Shown: piece by piece, positions 21,054 through 35,400 of the stretch
Position numbering within the stretch: the stretch's first letter is position 1
Layout of the letters: every line of letters begins with the position of its first letter
DNA from: Antedon mediterranea
Lineage: Eukaryota > Echinodermata > Crinoidea > Comatulida > Antedonidae
DNA length: 64,000 bases
Reading direction: 5' to 3'
Assembly: GCF_964355755.1 (NCBI RefSeq)
Contig: NC_092675.1
Coordinates: forward strand, 30,838,912-30,902,911
The notes under the pieces: model-generated
Database searches by the model: none
Told to the model about the DNA's origin: nothing
The model's input: only the letters and a program-made list of their open reading frames with translations
Position numbers and translations under genes: made by a program

Positions 21054-23767
21054 TTATTTCCCCTGAAAGTTAAAACAAAAATATTTCAGTTGTTTTTAAA
21101 TTTCTAATAACTTAACACAAGCTGTGACTCTATTCTAACAAGTCTTTATTTTTATCAAATTTATTTTTAAATTAAACTCTTGTAGTAATATGTATTCATA
21201 TTTTTACCAATTGCTGAATATAGAAATTGCCGACTACATTACTTGCTTTTCACGAAAATAATGACATAAAAAAAAAATATTAAAATCAGTATCTTCAATA
21301 TGGGCTAAAAATATTAATTCTCTGAGCGCTTTATTTCATTCATAAATTATATCTATCAATTTCAAGGGTGTGCTTGCATGTACAGACTATACCTATCAAT
21401 TTCAAGGGTGTGCTTGCATGTATAGACTTTAATAATAAATTGAATATCGAATAAAATCAATCAATCCAGTTTAAATATAAAAAATAACTTACTCCAGGAT
21501 ATACTAGTGGCTTTGATACTGTGATGTTACCTTTTGCCTATAAAGAAAATGTAAAAGACTTATAATTGTACACATTTGGATCAAGTACATTTAGCATAAC
21601 AAACTGGTAAGTAGTAGCTACTTACCGCTATATGGTATTTTACAAAGTAATGTGCGATCCACATTGGTACAAAAACCCTGGAAACAACACGACGTGTCAC
21701 CAAAAAATAATGTAGAGGTTTGTTATTCTGTAAATAAAAGTATAAATGTTGTTAGTCTATAAAGTATTATAACTATTTGTAGTATACAGTATCATATATA
21801 ACTGCTGAAACACAAATTATTGTTAAAAAGCTGAATTAAATATATTATAAAGTATAATAATATTAATACGCCATAGTTTAGTTTCTTTAAATAAAGATAA
21901 TTGATTTTTAAAAGATATATTGATTGATTGATTTTCTCAGAATCTTTAATTATTTATAATATATGATAGGACCTTGCTAACGCGAACACCATAGCCGGTA
22001 TCACAATCCGATCAAAGATCCATATGCGTATAATGTCATAAACCACATTTGTTGTTACATAATAATAAAGACATAAGTTAATTTTTTATCTAGATTTCAT
22101 TATAAATCATGTGTATAATCTATACACTAAGAAATAAATTTGAACAAACAATACGGATAATAAAAAAAAATCTTATTTTGTTTCCCAAGGTGAGACTCGA
22201 TCTTGGTACCTTGAATGCCATAGACACGAGCACAGACCATCGAGCCATACACAACTGACTAAAAATTGTAGAAAAATTCCTCCGTGTATTTACTATGCAG
22301 TAACCTCTTTGGTGCAAATAGATTATTACATACCGCAATGAATTATAATTTTTTACTATGATGACATCTTTAAAAATGTAAAAAAATGATGCACTGTCAA
22401 ACTATATACTTTTAACTTTAATATATGAACATATTAAGGAAGAAAGTTACTGTTAAATTTGTTATTTTGGCCTACGAAAATGTCATAATTTGTTTGTCGA
22501 AATTAATTTTTTAAAATTTAAAATGCAATTAATGATGACTTAATCAACTTTTGTTCTCTTAATTTCATAATAAATCATACATATGATACATACACTTCAA
22601 GAAAATTAAATAAAAAATAGGTGTTCCCGAGCATTCTGACGATCTATATTAATTTTTAAATTTAGCATATTTTCACCATTTTGTTAACTTACACGTGCGT
22701 AGCCTGTCACTTTTGACGTGCTTGTATAACGCAATTTTGCGTTGAAAAGTGAATAAAATATGATATTATTAAAGAAAGATTGTACAACAGAAATCGGACA
22801 AAAATAGTGCGCATTAACGTTTAACGCGCAGTGCGCGTGCAAAAAATCTGCGCACTCATGGCAATTTTTTAATCGCTTAAAATTGCCTGAAACGTACTCT
22901 AATTTCATCGAAAATAAATTTTGACAATTTTAAGCGCGCGTACGCATGCGTTATATGCGCTACACACGTCATTGTATTGCCATATGATGAAATATGACTT
23001 GAAATTTATGAGTACCAAATTTTGTTTAATTGTAATTCATGCTTGTGAAGATATGATTACAAACGTGATTTCGTTAAATTAATTTTTGATTGTGCACCTT
23101 GAAAACATAACCACATCGATTCCTGGCCATAAGGAATATACTCTGAAAAATTGACTTAGCTAGATGAAACTGATATCAAGATAATTGACGGACAAAATAG
23201 TGCTAAGGAAAGAATAAATAAACAAAGATTTTGACAGAATCAAGAGGTTATATGCATGATAATGCATATAACCTAATAAACACACACACATATGAGGGTA
23301 CAGTCAACCACCCAGTCAACTCTACACCACATTTGATTCGGCCGCGCCTACACTGACAAGCTAGGTCTAGGCCTAGCTAGATCTCTCTTACTCACACTAC
23401 AAATTCTTTAATATTTAAATTAATACTATTAAATGTCATTATAAACATAGACTCAACAAATTGATATTGTATTGATATTCAAATATTTTAAATAAATTAC
23501 ACGTACAAATCGTGCATTTAAAGGAGCAAATAACTTTCGAAATGGTTTGTTGAAAGCCTCAAATACAGGTTTCTCGAATTGCGACCGAGGAAGAGGTTCC
23601 CATGCCTCAAGCTGCTGATCCTTCAAATACCGACGTCGCCTCGGTCTTTCCTCTTGTATCCACTTATTTAGAACGTAGTCATTTTTAGCCCAACTTGGAA
23701 TTTCGGGATTAACACCTGCAGGTGGACGAAGATCCAATCTTGCTTTTGATAATTCTGGAGAGGTCAT
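21054..23767 (-). CDS. NDUFB6: NADH dehydrogenase 1 beta subcomplex subunit 6
   Basis: Accessory (B17) subunit of the mitochondrial complex I membrane arm. Exons: 23767-23507, 21727-21626, 21537-21493, 21062-21054, all phase 0, giving 138 residues (human 128). Diagnostic blocks are RRRRYLKDQQLEAWEPLP at about residues 42-59, matching human RRRWLKDQELSPREPV, and VFVPMWIAHYFVKYHIA near residue 105, the single membrane helix. The last coding exon holds only Gly-Lys-stop, so the tail after YPG is much shorter than in vertebrates, while the N-terminus is longer. Transcribed convergently to DNAI4. The first donor (GTACGT) is non-standard but forced by phase and homology. Confidence 0.88.
22185..22255 (-). 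repeat. tRNA-like relic (possible SINE head)
   Basis: On the minus strand TGGCTCGATGGT resembles an A box and GATCGAGTCTCACC a B box, about 35 bp apart. No confident cloverleaf, so not called a tRNA gene. NDUFB6 intron 1. Confidence 0.35.
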
Positions 23768-23839
23768 AATTGAAATATATTTGCCGCTTTATATGTAATA
23801 AACTTAGGCTTTACCGTCGGGCTAAAGTCGTGACGATAG

Positions 23840-25700
23840 CCACCATTTTTGTTTTCGCATCGATTGTAAAAAACAAATATCGCCCTCTCTAGTAGTAGTA
23901 TTATCATGACACTTATTCCAATGGTAAGGGTGGGGGGGGGGGGGGGAGAGAGGTGGCGCCCTATAGAAAATTCATATAGACAGTCCATGAATGAAGTTAT
24001 AACTCATAAACTACCCCCATCCCCACAACACCTTTCAGAATGTATAGTTTTGTAGTATATAAGTATAACGGCCTTGTGAAAAACACCAATCTGGTGATTC
24101 AAGTGTTGCATCCGTTTTTAAATAAAGTTGTTAGTATATAACCACTCGCTACCCGCAGTGCTTAACCCACACAATACTGTATTATAGCATATTTCTATTT
24201 GTAAGACTTCTATATTTTATCAGAATATTTTGTGTTGTTGGCATATTTATTCTAGAGTAGAGGCCATTCATTTTGATTAAAACTACAGATACGACGCGCT
24301 CTATAATAAGGCCTTTGATTTACAATACATCATATTATCGATGGGACTGAAACTGCCTTGAATTAAGTATTAGTTCACACAGGCCACTATATCGATTTTT
24401 CATAAAGATTAGGAATTCTAAATTCTTATTCAATACACGTCGACAGGCCTAATTGACTGTTTTCATTAGCACGTTTTTGCTCACGTTAAGATGATGAACG
24501 TGTTACCTGAGATCGATTATGCCATTTTGAAGAGAATAATTATTTCCCACCAACAACAAATTAAATTGGCCATTTTTTGCAGTTGTTACTTCCACAGATA
24601 AAAAAATACGAAAAAACATTCACTGTTAATAAACGTTTACATTAACTTTTGAATTGAATTTGTAGAATTATTGCTTTGTATGGCCGTGTTTCCATTATTT
24701 TTTGGGCTGCGGAAACACTAGTAGCTCAGAGCTGGATATAGAACGGTAATAACTGAGTTTCTCTATATTTAAAGTACTCTTTTATCTCCCCCCACCTCTC
24801 CCGACGGTTAAAATACTCTGTCGGCAAACGAGGGCGTGGCAGCATTGATCGTAATAGTAGTACATTTTACAACTCCCTGCTTTAACTTTACCAGAGAAGA
24901 GTGGTGGACTGTTCTGGGAGGGATCACGACAGCTACCAATATATTGTAATAATTTAGCAAAGAAGTAAGGTAAAGTAAGACACTTTTGAACTACAACTTT
25001 TTATGCGTTTTATGCATATTATCGTATTTTAACTTTTAATTCCAATTTTTTAAACTTAAGTTTTTGTGCAATAATGTGTGTGAATTCTATATTAAATTTT
25101 TTTTTTTTATTTATATCTGTTTTTTATCGTACTATTATATATTTGCTAATTAAGAAGAATTTCTATTATTATTATGATAATGGCAAAAAAATAAAGCTTT
25201 TCAGTATGTCAGTAATTCTAATTCATTCAGTGACTTTAAATGTGGGCTAAAATAAATTTTATCAATTTATTATTATTATTTTTTAAATTATTTTATATTA
25301 TAAGAAACAAATTTAAAATTACACTAACTCGCCAGCGGCCAAAACCTCCTCTCTAAATACAATGTTTTGGATCCATCCTGCAAAACACTTTTTCCCATTG
25401 GGGTCCTTTTGCAACCGTTTACAGTATATATTAGGCCTACTATGTAAGTACATATTGCAGTAAACACAAAAAATACAATAGTAAATAGGCCTACATAGTA
25501 AACATAAAACCAGTTTTATAGTTTTTTTTACATTTTCTTAGTTAATTGCCTACCGTATATGTTTTATTTATTTATTGATTTGGTTAGAAAAAAAGAAAAT
25601 GTATAATAATTAATAGAAAGTTTTACATATTTTGATTTCATTATCATGCGGGTTATAAGAACTCAAATATTTCATTCAAATCATAAAATTAGTAATTCGC
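23840..25700. other. Intergenic, divergent NDUFB6/FRRS1-like
   Basis: A G-run (23932-23946) and CT-rich stretches (24787-24800). No coding frame, RNA gene or transposon recognised. Confidence 0.5.
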
Positions 25701-25749
25701 ATTTCGCATTCCGGTTGGCTGATATACTTTTAATATTCATTGCCTTCCT

Positions 25750-25839
25750 CATGAATATTCATAAAGAAGGGACCACCACAAGAAGTGGACACAGTCTCTT
25801 GTTTCCTCTTCTTAGGTGGTGTGTTGTTGTTGTTGAAAG
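25750..25839 (+). other. Possible non-coding first exon of the FRRS1-like gene
   Basis: Ends GTTGTTGTTGTTGAAAG followed by a consensus donor GTAAGT. The coding start at 29470 is preceded by an acceptor (TTGTTTTTATTGCTAG). A CCAAT-like GGTTGGCT lies near 25712. Transcript evidence would be needed; the boundaries are guesses. Confidence 0.3.
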
Positions 25840-26329
25840 GTAAGTACATAGGCCTAGGGCCTAGTGCATTACTGTAATATTATAAATAATTTTTCAATTA
25901 TGAACTTATTTTGTATTTGTTCATATACACTTGTATAACGTCATGTTAAGGTAGAGAGTGGATATTGAATAAGCTAGCTAACCGGCTCATGTTTTGGTAG
26001 GCTGCTGGTGTAATATCACTTTGTTGACATTCTTGCCTGGTGTGGGAACTGCAATGAGAGTGCATCTATTGACTATGGTGTCATGCATGCAGTACTACTA
26101 CTGTAGGCCTAGTATGGAGGGATACACCCTCTTTTCCCACCAGGGTTCGGTCAAAATTGTTGTTGTGTCTAAGTCTAAAAACAACATATATACTTGCTAA
26201 GCATTAATGATTTTCAAACTGTCGTTTTCTAAATATTTTTTTTATTACAAAAAATTACAAACAATTTCCGATAAAATTGTAATATTTAATACACTAACAA
26301 TTGTATTGCATTAAATGGTTTTCTTGAAG

Positions 26330-26464
26330 TTGATAATGTATTTAGTGGTTCATGTTGGTGTCATGGTGGTGTTTGTTTATTTAGTGGTTCATGTTGGTGT
26401 CATGGTGGTGTTTGTTTATTTAGTGGTTCATATGTTGGTGTCATGGTGGTGTTTGTTTATTTTA
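26330..26464. repeat. 40-bp minisatellite, three copies
   Basis: The unit contains TATTTAGTGGTTCATGTTGG and TGTCATGGTGGTGTTTGTTT; the third copy has a small insertion. Confidence 0.85.
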
Positions 26465-26499
26465 ATAGTAGATATCAGTGTCGCGATGACCTATTAAAT

Positions 26500-29460
26500 T
26501 CAACATTAATAACATCGTTAAAGTCGAGTCAAAATTGTAGGATACTGTGGATGCTGTAGAATCATTTATTAGTTTTTTTTTATCTGATACTTCTCAGAAT
26601 ACATTTATTTTTGTTATTTAGTATGCTCTATCTCTATGCATATTTATCTGAAAAAAGGATGAATGAATGAATAGTAAATATATTTGTTATTTGACCTAAT
26701 TAACTTTACCCACCATTGTATTATGGATAAATTTAAGTATAATTAATTTTTTTTCTTTCACAATCGGCTCTCGCACACCAAAAATGGGTGTATCACAGAA
26801 GCAAAATTGAAATATAAATTCACACGCAATGCATGCTTGTATTTATAGCAGGTCGATTAAATGATCAGATTCAATTGTTTTTCACATTAAAAAAAAACTT
26901 TGTGATATGCCCAATATAGTATTTATTTATACATAAAATGCAGTTTTTTACCTTAGAATTAGATAAAAAGAATGTATAATATCTTTTAAGTGAACTATTA
27001 GCCAAGTGATTCATCATGAGGTGGGGCCTATACTATATAGCCGAATTAAGTATTTACTTAGAAAATAATGTCAGACCTCTAAGCTTTATTTATATTGCGG
27101 TGGCCTTATAATACAGAAATGTTTTTTTGAGTTAATTATGATTTATGAATTAAACACTGAATGAAAAAAATTGTTTGTTAGTAACGATGACTTGCAGAAT
27201 TGGTTTACACAATGTTGACATTGGTATTGGATTTCAGAATGATTATATACAAGCTTTAGTTCCAAGGTTTGCACAATTCTGCCTATCATTGTGATTCTTT
27301 CATACAGTTTAATCAATCACTGACTTCAAGTGTACCTCAAAAGCTATTGTAACCTTGTCTAATCTACTGTGAAGCTTCTACAGTGTGTATGAATATTGCC
27401 ATAGGCATACTTAGGCATATAGTATTCGGTTTCTTAGGACAATTTTATTAAATTCACTCTGCACTATTAGTACTTTCTCTTAAGAAAAAATTGACTTTCA
27501 TTGGTGGATGAGGATTATTTGAGTGGCACTGCCCCTTTATTTTTTTATTCCAATATAATTATCCAAATCTGTATTATCTTAAGTTAATGCAAACAAATAT
27601 AATCTGTTATTTTAATCAAATCAGAGTTGTCACTAGATGTTACCATTATCTATCTAGGTGATTACTGTCACTAGATGTTACCATTATCTATCTAGGTGAT
27701 CACTAGATGTTACCATTATCTATCTAGGGGATTACTTATGAATACCGGTACTTTTAACGTTGGGAAATAAAATGTAGTGGATGGAAATAAAAAATAATGA
27801 TATCAATTAATGGTAGTCATAAATTTATTTTTAACTATCAAATATTATCTTATCAACTTTTATTACTAGTGCAGTATAGCAATGCTAGAGTTAAATGTTT
27901 AGTAATTATCATTTTGAAAATTAAAAAACCTTTTATTTAGACGATTGAGGTATGTGTCTTAATGAGGATGAATTAATGAGTGAGGTTGATATTAAAGGAT
28001 TTCCTAAAAAGCTTGATAGCTTTCCTGAAGAAAACAATAAAATGAATTCCAAATAACTGCGTCAGTTTAAGGTCAAGTACTACAGTACTTACAGACTACA
28101 TGATTAATTATATCAATTAATAATTGTTGTGGGCTGCTTCATATATTATTAAAAAGAAAACAATTTGCTGAATCATTTGTGAAAATAAAAACAGAATAAA
28201 AAAAAATCACCAAGCTGTCTCATCATTGTAAATGTATACATTATACTGATATCTGATTGGATAATTTATAATTTAAAATGCTTGAAAGTAAAGCCAGTGT
28301 TATGATCCCTTTTGTTAAGACTTGTTTCTGCTCCGTAACTGCAAATAATTGATTTTTTTTGGTAATAATAATCAATTACTGTAGACTGTTAAAAGAGACT
28401 ATTATTATATGCCTGGCTGCTCCCTATTGGTATAATGAACAACAACAACATTTTTATCACAAAGGGTTTTTTTTCATCACTAATTAGTTGTTGGTTCATT
28501 AGGTTATTAAGGTTTTTTTCTACATTAATACATTTTATGACAAACTGTATCGGTTTGTTTCAAATACAGTGACATCAGTATGTCTACAACTTGTTATTGA
28601 ATTCTTATAATTAAATAATTCTATGGATTTCCTAAAAATAAAAGTACACTGAAAATAATATGTAAATGGATAAAGTTACTCAATAACTATAAGAATATAT
28701 CAATACTGTTTTCAATTTCAAATAACTAATTATTAAACGAGTACTACCATTTCAACTAAATTTGTAAAAGATTTAAGACAAATCTGATGATGACATGATT
28801 TTATTGATGCAAATATTGTGTCTTGTGCATATTCTGACAAAGTCAAATAAAGTTTTGCTGGTTGCCTGTTAAAATATAAAACAAGTATACCTCTGTTAAT
28901 TTATTAATTAATTCTGTGCTTAGTATTAATATCAATGACTAGTTTATTTGTGTGTATTAATTTGCTATCATAGCTAGCATAATCCCTAGCATATTTTAGG
29001 TCTTTACTCTTTCCTATGGCCAATTGGATATATTGAATTCTTCTTCAAAATCTGAAGTGTGCTGGTACGATAGCATAGAGGAAAATGGTGAATCGCGATG
29101 ACATCACTAAACATTGGCAACAAAAGTAGTTCTCCATTGTTTTTGTGTGTGTTACTGTTAGTGTTACTATATGTAATATGATAATGCTTCATAAATTATC
29201 AGAGCAATGCTAGCTACAGGCCTACGCCCGAATATAAAAGCTTTAGTGTGATTTTTTTCCAATGTCTCTCATGTACTGATCTTTAGGGTACTGTATATAT
29301 GCTGAATTTGTTGGTAGGGGATGTGAGAGATACCCCATCAACTCTATTTTTAGGCCGGGGTTCTCATCAAAGTCAAAGTCAAGTTTATTAATCTCAACCT
29401 AACCAAGAATAAATCTGTAGAGTAACATATACAACACTAACATCTATTATTTTGTTTTTA
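26500..29460. other. Non-coding stretch, likely intron 1 of the FRRS1-like gene
   Basis: AT-rich with one small tandem repeat at 27638. Apart from a weak copy of the 2468-type repeat near 26885-26975, nothing is recognisable. Confidence 0.45.
27638..27728. repeat. Short tandem repeat, three copies
   Basis: TCACTAGATGTTACCATTAT with CTATCTAGGTGAT, spaced about 30 bp. Confidence 0.8.
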
Positions 29461-29469
29461 TTGCTAGAG

Positions 29470-32400
29470 ATGATTGTAACTATGAATAGGTTATTCAGTT
29501 TGTGTGTACTGGTGTCTCTTTGCCTCATAGTCCATTCACAAGAGGTAGAGTATGATTTGATTTATTTTGATACCATAGCTTAACACACACATATTAAATA
29601 AAAACATCAATCATTTGCATAGCACCATGGATAGCCCTTTCCATCCTGGGGAGTCTCCTCAAACATAAAAACAATTAACACCCCTGGCATAATTGATATT
29701 AAAAATATAAACTAAAACAAATTTAGATAAAAACATAAATAATTAAGTCATAAAAAAATGCACAAATAGTTTATAAACAATTTCTTTTTTCACGTGGCTA
29801 TGCACATATCAATTGGGGCATAGCCGTGGTGCGTCATGAAAACGAAGCATTGACGTTCAATCTGATTTGCCGGTGCAGGACTGAACTGTGCCGGTACAGG
29901 TGTGAAAGACCCTTTACAGAGGTGAACCGAATGTCTAATAAGTTTTAAAAGGAAAACATAATCATCCATTAGCACTGTTCTTATGGCAATTTATAAAATG
30001 TACTTTTTTAGGATCCTTGTGGTACAACTCATGGTTGTTTCAGAGACCCCCAAGGCTGTTTCCCTTCATCAGAATGCACATATTATGTGTCTTGGACTAA
30101 TAACACTGCTGATACATCACTTGTTGATTTTGAAGTGAGCGTTGCTGTTGGCTCTGGAGACATGTATGCTGCTATGGGACTTTCTCAGAATGATCAAATG
30201 GTATTTAATGTCACTTTGTAGATATAGATCTAATTTTGATCATGTTCTTGTCATAATTTCCAAGTAAAGAGACTCTGCTTTTCAGTCTTTTACTTGTTAA
30301 GATTGGTAATTTTAAGCAAAGCCCTTAAATACAATATTATTAGAAATAGCTTGACAAATAGAGGTTGATACTATACAGTAAGTGTAAAAAAAAAAGTAAG
30401 AAGAATTTATATAGTGCTATTGTGAAGTATAAATAATATTACTGTACTCATCTTGAGACGTGTTAAATCAAATGTTTTTCCTACGTTTCTAGCCAGAGAG
30501 TGACATCTATATGTGCAGATCAGATCAGACTATGGTTGGTTACTATCCCTCATCCAAAGGTATCACATCAGCTGATGAAAGGGAATTAGTAAGTGTTTGA
30601 ATGCTACAACTTAGAAGTAAATTTTAAGGAGAGTGATGCCAGCCGAATATAAAAGAAATATATTGAAATTAAAAACAATTGTTTATTGTGATTATTGTAA
30701 TATAATGTGTGGTGGTTTTACTCAACTGTATTAAAGACTCTACTCGCTTGATTTATTGAATATCACAGTTTATATCATATTCAATAATACATCGTTATAA
30801 TACTCATTACGATACAATTATAAAGAAGCAGGAACAAAGTATAAGTGATGCTGTAAGTGAGGTGTGGCTGTAGATGTGCTTCTGAGGAAGTGTCAGTAAG
30901 GTGATGTGTCTTTGAAGAAGTGAAGAAGTATATATAAGGTGTGTGCTCCAAGAAGTGTCTGTGACAGTGTGAGGTGTGTTTGGGCTATTCTCTGTTTTAC
31001 TTTATCTTTTTGATTTAGCTTTTCGCTTTTTTTTTTTTGTATCTCCATTGAGATCCAGCCACTGATACCCACAGCATTGTCATTATTTACTATACTATAG
31101 CCTTAATATATTGTTTTCAGAAAGGAATTTCTAACATGGTGGTTGACTCTATAGTAGACGGTGACCTTCACTGTACCTTCTCAAGAATGATTGATTTAAC
31201 TGAAACTGATCCAGAGTTCTTTAGTCTTAATGATGACCTGTACGTCTTGGTAGCCTTTGGTGCATTAACAGGAGGAAGTAAATATTCTACATTTTATTTA
31301 ATTTATTATTGGAATGAAATTAATTTATTGAGAAATATGGTACAATCCAGGAATTGAATTTGTAAACAATCAATGATTTACCAAATTGTGTAAATCAAAT
31401 GAATTTACTGAGATTGTTGACAGAATGTTATGACGTACCAAAGAAAGTAAATATTATGAAAGTATTTCTTCTATTATAGGAATCTGAACAGAACGGAATC
31501 ATTGAATCTCATCGTATAATTCATAAGATTATATTTTTAATTTCCTTTTTAATATTTCAGCCACCCCAGATTACCATACTGGAGCTGGAAGGTGGTTGAC
31601 TGCTGAGCCAGTTGATTTGTTAGATGTCGGTCTCAAGCCTTCGGATGAAGTACGCTTTTAGTTATATTTCATTTTTTTTATTATTATCCGTTATTATTTT
31701 CTATTTATGGACAAACAACATTTTGAGAAAGCAAGTTTCAATTTTAAGCAAAGCCCTCCAACACAATATTATTACAAAACTCAACAAATAAAATTATAGC
31801 ACCAATTTAAAAATAGAAATAATGCATTTTGCATCCACAAGAGAAGCTTCTCTGCCTTTTAAACGTTGTTGTACAGCCGACCTAATGTTTAAAAATTGCG
31901 TTAACCAATGGGAGCACTACACTTTCTTGCTTCATTTGCTGAATAAAACATAAATAGTTCATTCATAGAATTAAAAATTTAAAATCTACCTTTCTTTTTT
32001 TGAAGGATCCTTGTGATAAAACTCATGGTTGTTACAGAAACCCTGAGAATTGTTACCCTCCATCAGAATGCACATATTATGTGTCTTGGACTGGTAACAC
32101 TGCTGATGCATCACTTGTTGATTTTGAAGTGAGCGTTGATGTCGGCTCTGGAGACATGTATGCTGCTATGGGACTTTCTCAGAATGATCAAATGGTATTT
32201 AATGTCACTTTATAGATATAGATCTAATTTTGATCATGTTCTTGTCATATTGGTAATTGGTAATTTTAAGCAAAGCCCTTAAAATACAATATTATTAGAA
32301 ATAGCTTGACAAATAGATGTTGATACTATACAGTAAGTGTAAAAAAAAAGTAAGAAGAATTTATATACTGCTATTGTGAAGTATAAATAATATTACTGTA

Positions 32401-35400
32401 CTCATCTTGAGACGTGTTAAATCAAATGTTTTTCTTACGTTTCTAGCCGGAGAGTGACATCTATATGTGCAGATCAGATCAGACTATGGTTGGTTACTAT
32501 CCCTCATCCAAAAGCATCTCATCAGCTGATGAAAGGGAATTAGTAAGTGTTTGAATGCTTTGGGTTTTTAACAGTAATATCGAAAAACGCAATCTTGAAT
32601 GGTGAAAGCCACAACTTAGTAAATTTTAAGGAGAGAGATGCCAGCCATTTATGAATGAAATATATTGAAAGTAAAAACAATCGTTTATTGTGATTATAGT
32701 AATTAATTAGTCGAGCAGTATGTCTATATAATCTCTATGGTATCATGTGCAACACCAAGTCATCATTCAATTATCTATAAAGTCACCAACAACATAGCAT
32801 TGATTTTTAAGACGAACTATTGCCTTAATATTTTGTTTTCAGAAAGGAATATCTAACGAGGTGGTTGACCCTATAGTAGACGGTGACCTTCACTGTACCT
32901 TCTCAAGAATGATTGAATTAGATGAAGATGATCCAGAGTTCTTCAGTATGAATGATGACTTATATGTCTTGGTAGCCTTTGGTGAATTATCAGGAGGAAG
33001 TAAATATTATACATTTTTTTTCTATGCTCTATGTCGTGTTATTTTTCTGCTTAATGAATTATATTTTTATTAAGATTTTAACCAGCCTGTTAGTGACGAT
33101 GGTTCACTGTTGGTTTGGAGTGAAAAAAAAAGAAAGAATTTGATTTAATTCATTATCCAAATTTTGCCGCAACCTGTCTATTCAGTTTGTAGAAATCAAT
33201 GATTAATATTACTTTTTATTCTTGTGTGAAATCTAAACCGATATTATCAGGGTAGCTTGTTTAAATTAAATAAACTCTAAAGCTAGGGACATGAACGCCA
33301 CCGCTACTCTAATTGATTGTGAGATGATTGATCTCCCTATTGACACAACATGTTAACTAGGCCAAGTAGAAAGTAAATATTATCAAAGGATTTATATTAT
33401 TATAGGAATCTGATAAACAGAATCTAATCATCAATCTTAAGCTCTGTCCACACTATCAAAATAGTTTGACCAAAAAATGTGTGATATGCCTAAATATGGT
33501 AGGGATATGCTTAAATATGGTAGGGATATTACATCATCATATCCATTTTTTTGACACAGAGTTTGATAGTGTAGACAGAGCTTTACTAAAACTATGACTA
33601 CAGTTTGATAAAATACATATTCCCTACTACTATAAATTATTAAAGATGATTATTTAATTAATGATATATTGTATAATTATTACAGCTACCCCAGACTACC
33701 ATGGTGCTGGAAGGTTTTTGACCTCTGAACCAGTCGATTTGTTGGATACAAGTTCCGCACAAACCGATCTAAAGCTACCACGAGCTAAGAAAGCCCATGG
33801 TATGTTAACATTTAATACTAAGACCAGTAAGGGTAGCCATTAAAACAAACTTTTCTCTGTTTGTTTATTCCCTGCATTTTTGCTTTATTTTATCTATTTA
33901 ACCACTTATTAATAAAGTATCTTTTAGGCAAGATACTTTACTTACGTTTGCCTCTCTCCACCCAGGTGTATAAATGGGTACCCAGTTAGAACAAGACACA
34001 ACTTTGCGCTGATTACTAGCTGCATTGTGGGAGTATGTTTCCATGTTTGATCCAAAAAAATGAATGTTCAGCCTTAAGGGTTTCACAACATTAGGTGCTA
34101 TATAAATACAGGATATTATTATTTTTATTATATTATCTTATAAAATAATCTTATGCAATTTGGAAAATAAATTGAAATTGAATTAATATATGTGATGCTT
34201 AGTGGAAACATTTTATAATTCATTATTGTTTGACTTTGTTAATTATTAGCATGCTTGATGGTGATTGGCTGGATGGGTTTGGCCAGTACCGGTATTTTGT
34301 TTGCTCGATACATGAAACCGTTCATGTCCGACCAAACTCTTTGTGGAAACAAAGTTTGGTTCAATGTAAGTTAATCAGTATTAAGCTCAAAAGTTCAAAG
34401 GTCATTATTAGTGTTAACATCGTTCTCACACTACAAGTGTTTACTTGTTTAACGTACCATTAATAACTCTATGGAACCAGATGAATTAATTTAATAATTC
34501 AAATAAACAAATATCAATCAATCATGCGGACGCATCAAAGAAATATACTCACAATAATTAAAGACAATTGATAAATTGCCTTTTTTGCCATTGTATCAAT
34601 ATAGTGCATTTTAATAGTAAAATTAAAATAAAACAATAAACAAACATGTTTGTTGTTTATTTCTTAGAGTCACAGGATCAATATGATTTCGGCATTGGTG
34701 TGTTTTGTGTCGGCTTTTATTGTCATTTTTGCAGTTAAAAAGGAATTTGTTGACTCTGAAATTGTAAGTTAAAACATTTTTCTATTTTTTTTAAATCCAC
34801 AATTTGTTTTATAGTTTGTGGGCTCTGTGATTGTTTGTGTTTATAGGACTTTTTGTAAAAAAAAAAAATTATCTAATTGCCTATTTGCAACATTTGTTCT
34901 CTTATTATTTATATTTTATTCAATATATTATGTTCATCATGGTTGAATTTTTTTCAGAGAGAAATCTATGCTCATGGAATCATTGGTTGTATAGCTGTTG
35001 GATTGGGTGTAATCAACCCCATAATGGCCATATTCAGACCTCATCCTGGCACACCCAAGTAAGCAACAAATACTTTCATGTTATCTACACCAACTGAAGT
35101 TGGCTGCTACACAACAAACACAATATTATGATAAATAGCCCGACAAATAGATGTTGATACTATACTAGTTGAAGTTGGCTGCTACATAAAAAAAGGAATT
35201 GGGGCAAACCATTCCATCTTGAAAACAATTCTCTAAATTTATAACCAAGACAAATCAAGCATCCCATAGCTACTTATACTGCAGAATCCTGTTGCAATAA
35301 TGGATTTTGAAAATCCCAAAGCAATACTAGTAAAGAAATCCTGTAGCAATACTAGTGGAAAATCCTGTAGCAAAACTAGTGGAGAATCCTGTAGCAATAC

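Noticed and set aside
22185-22255. tRNA gene on the minus strand
   Set aside because: A and B box-like words are present but acceptor and anticodon stems do not pair convincingly; listed as a relic.
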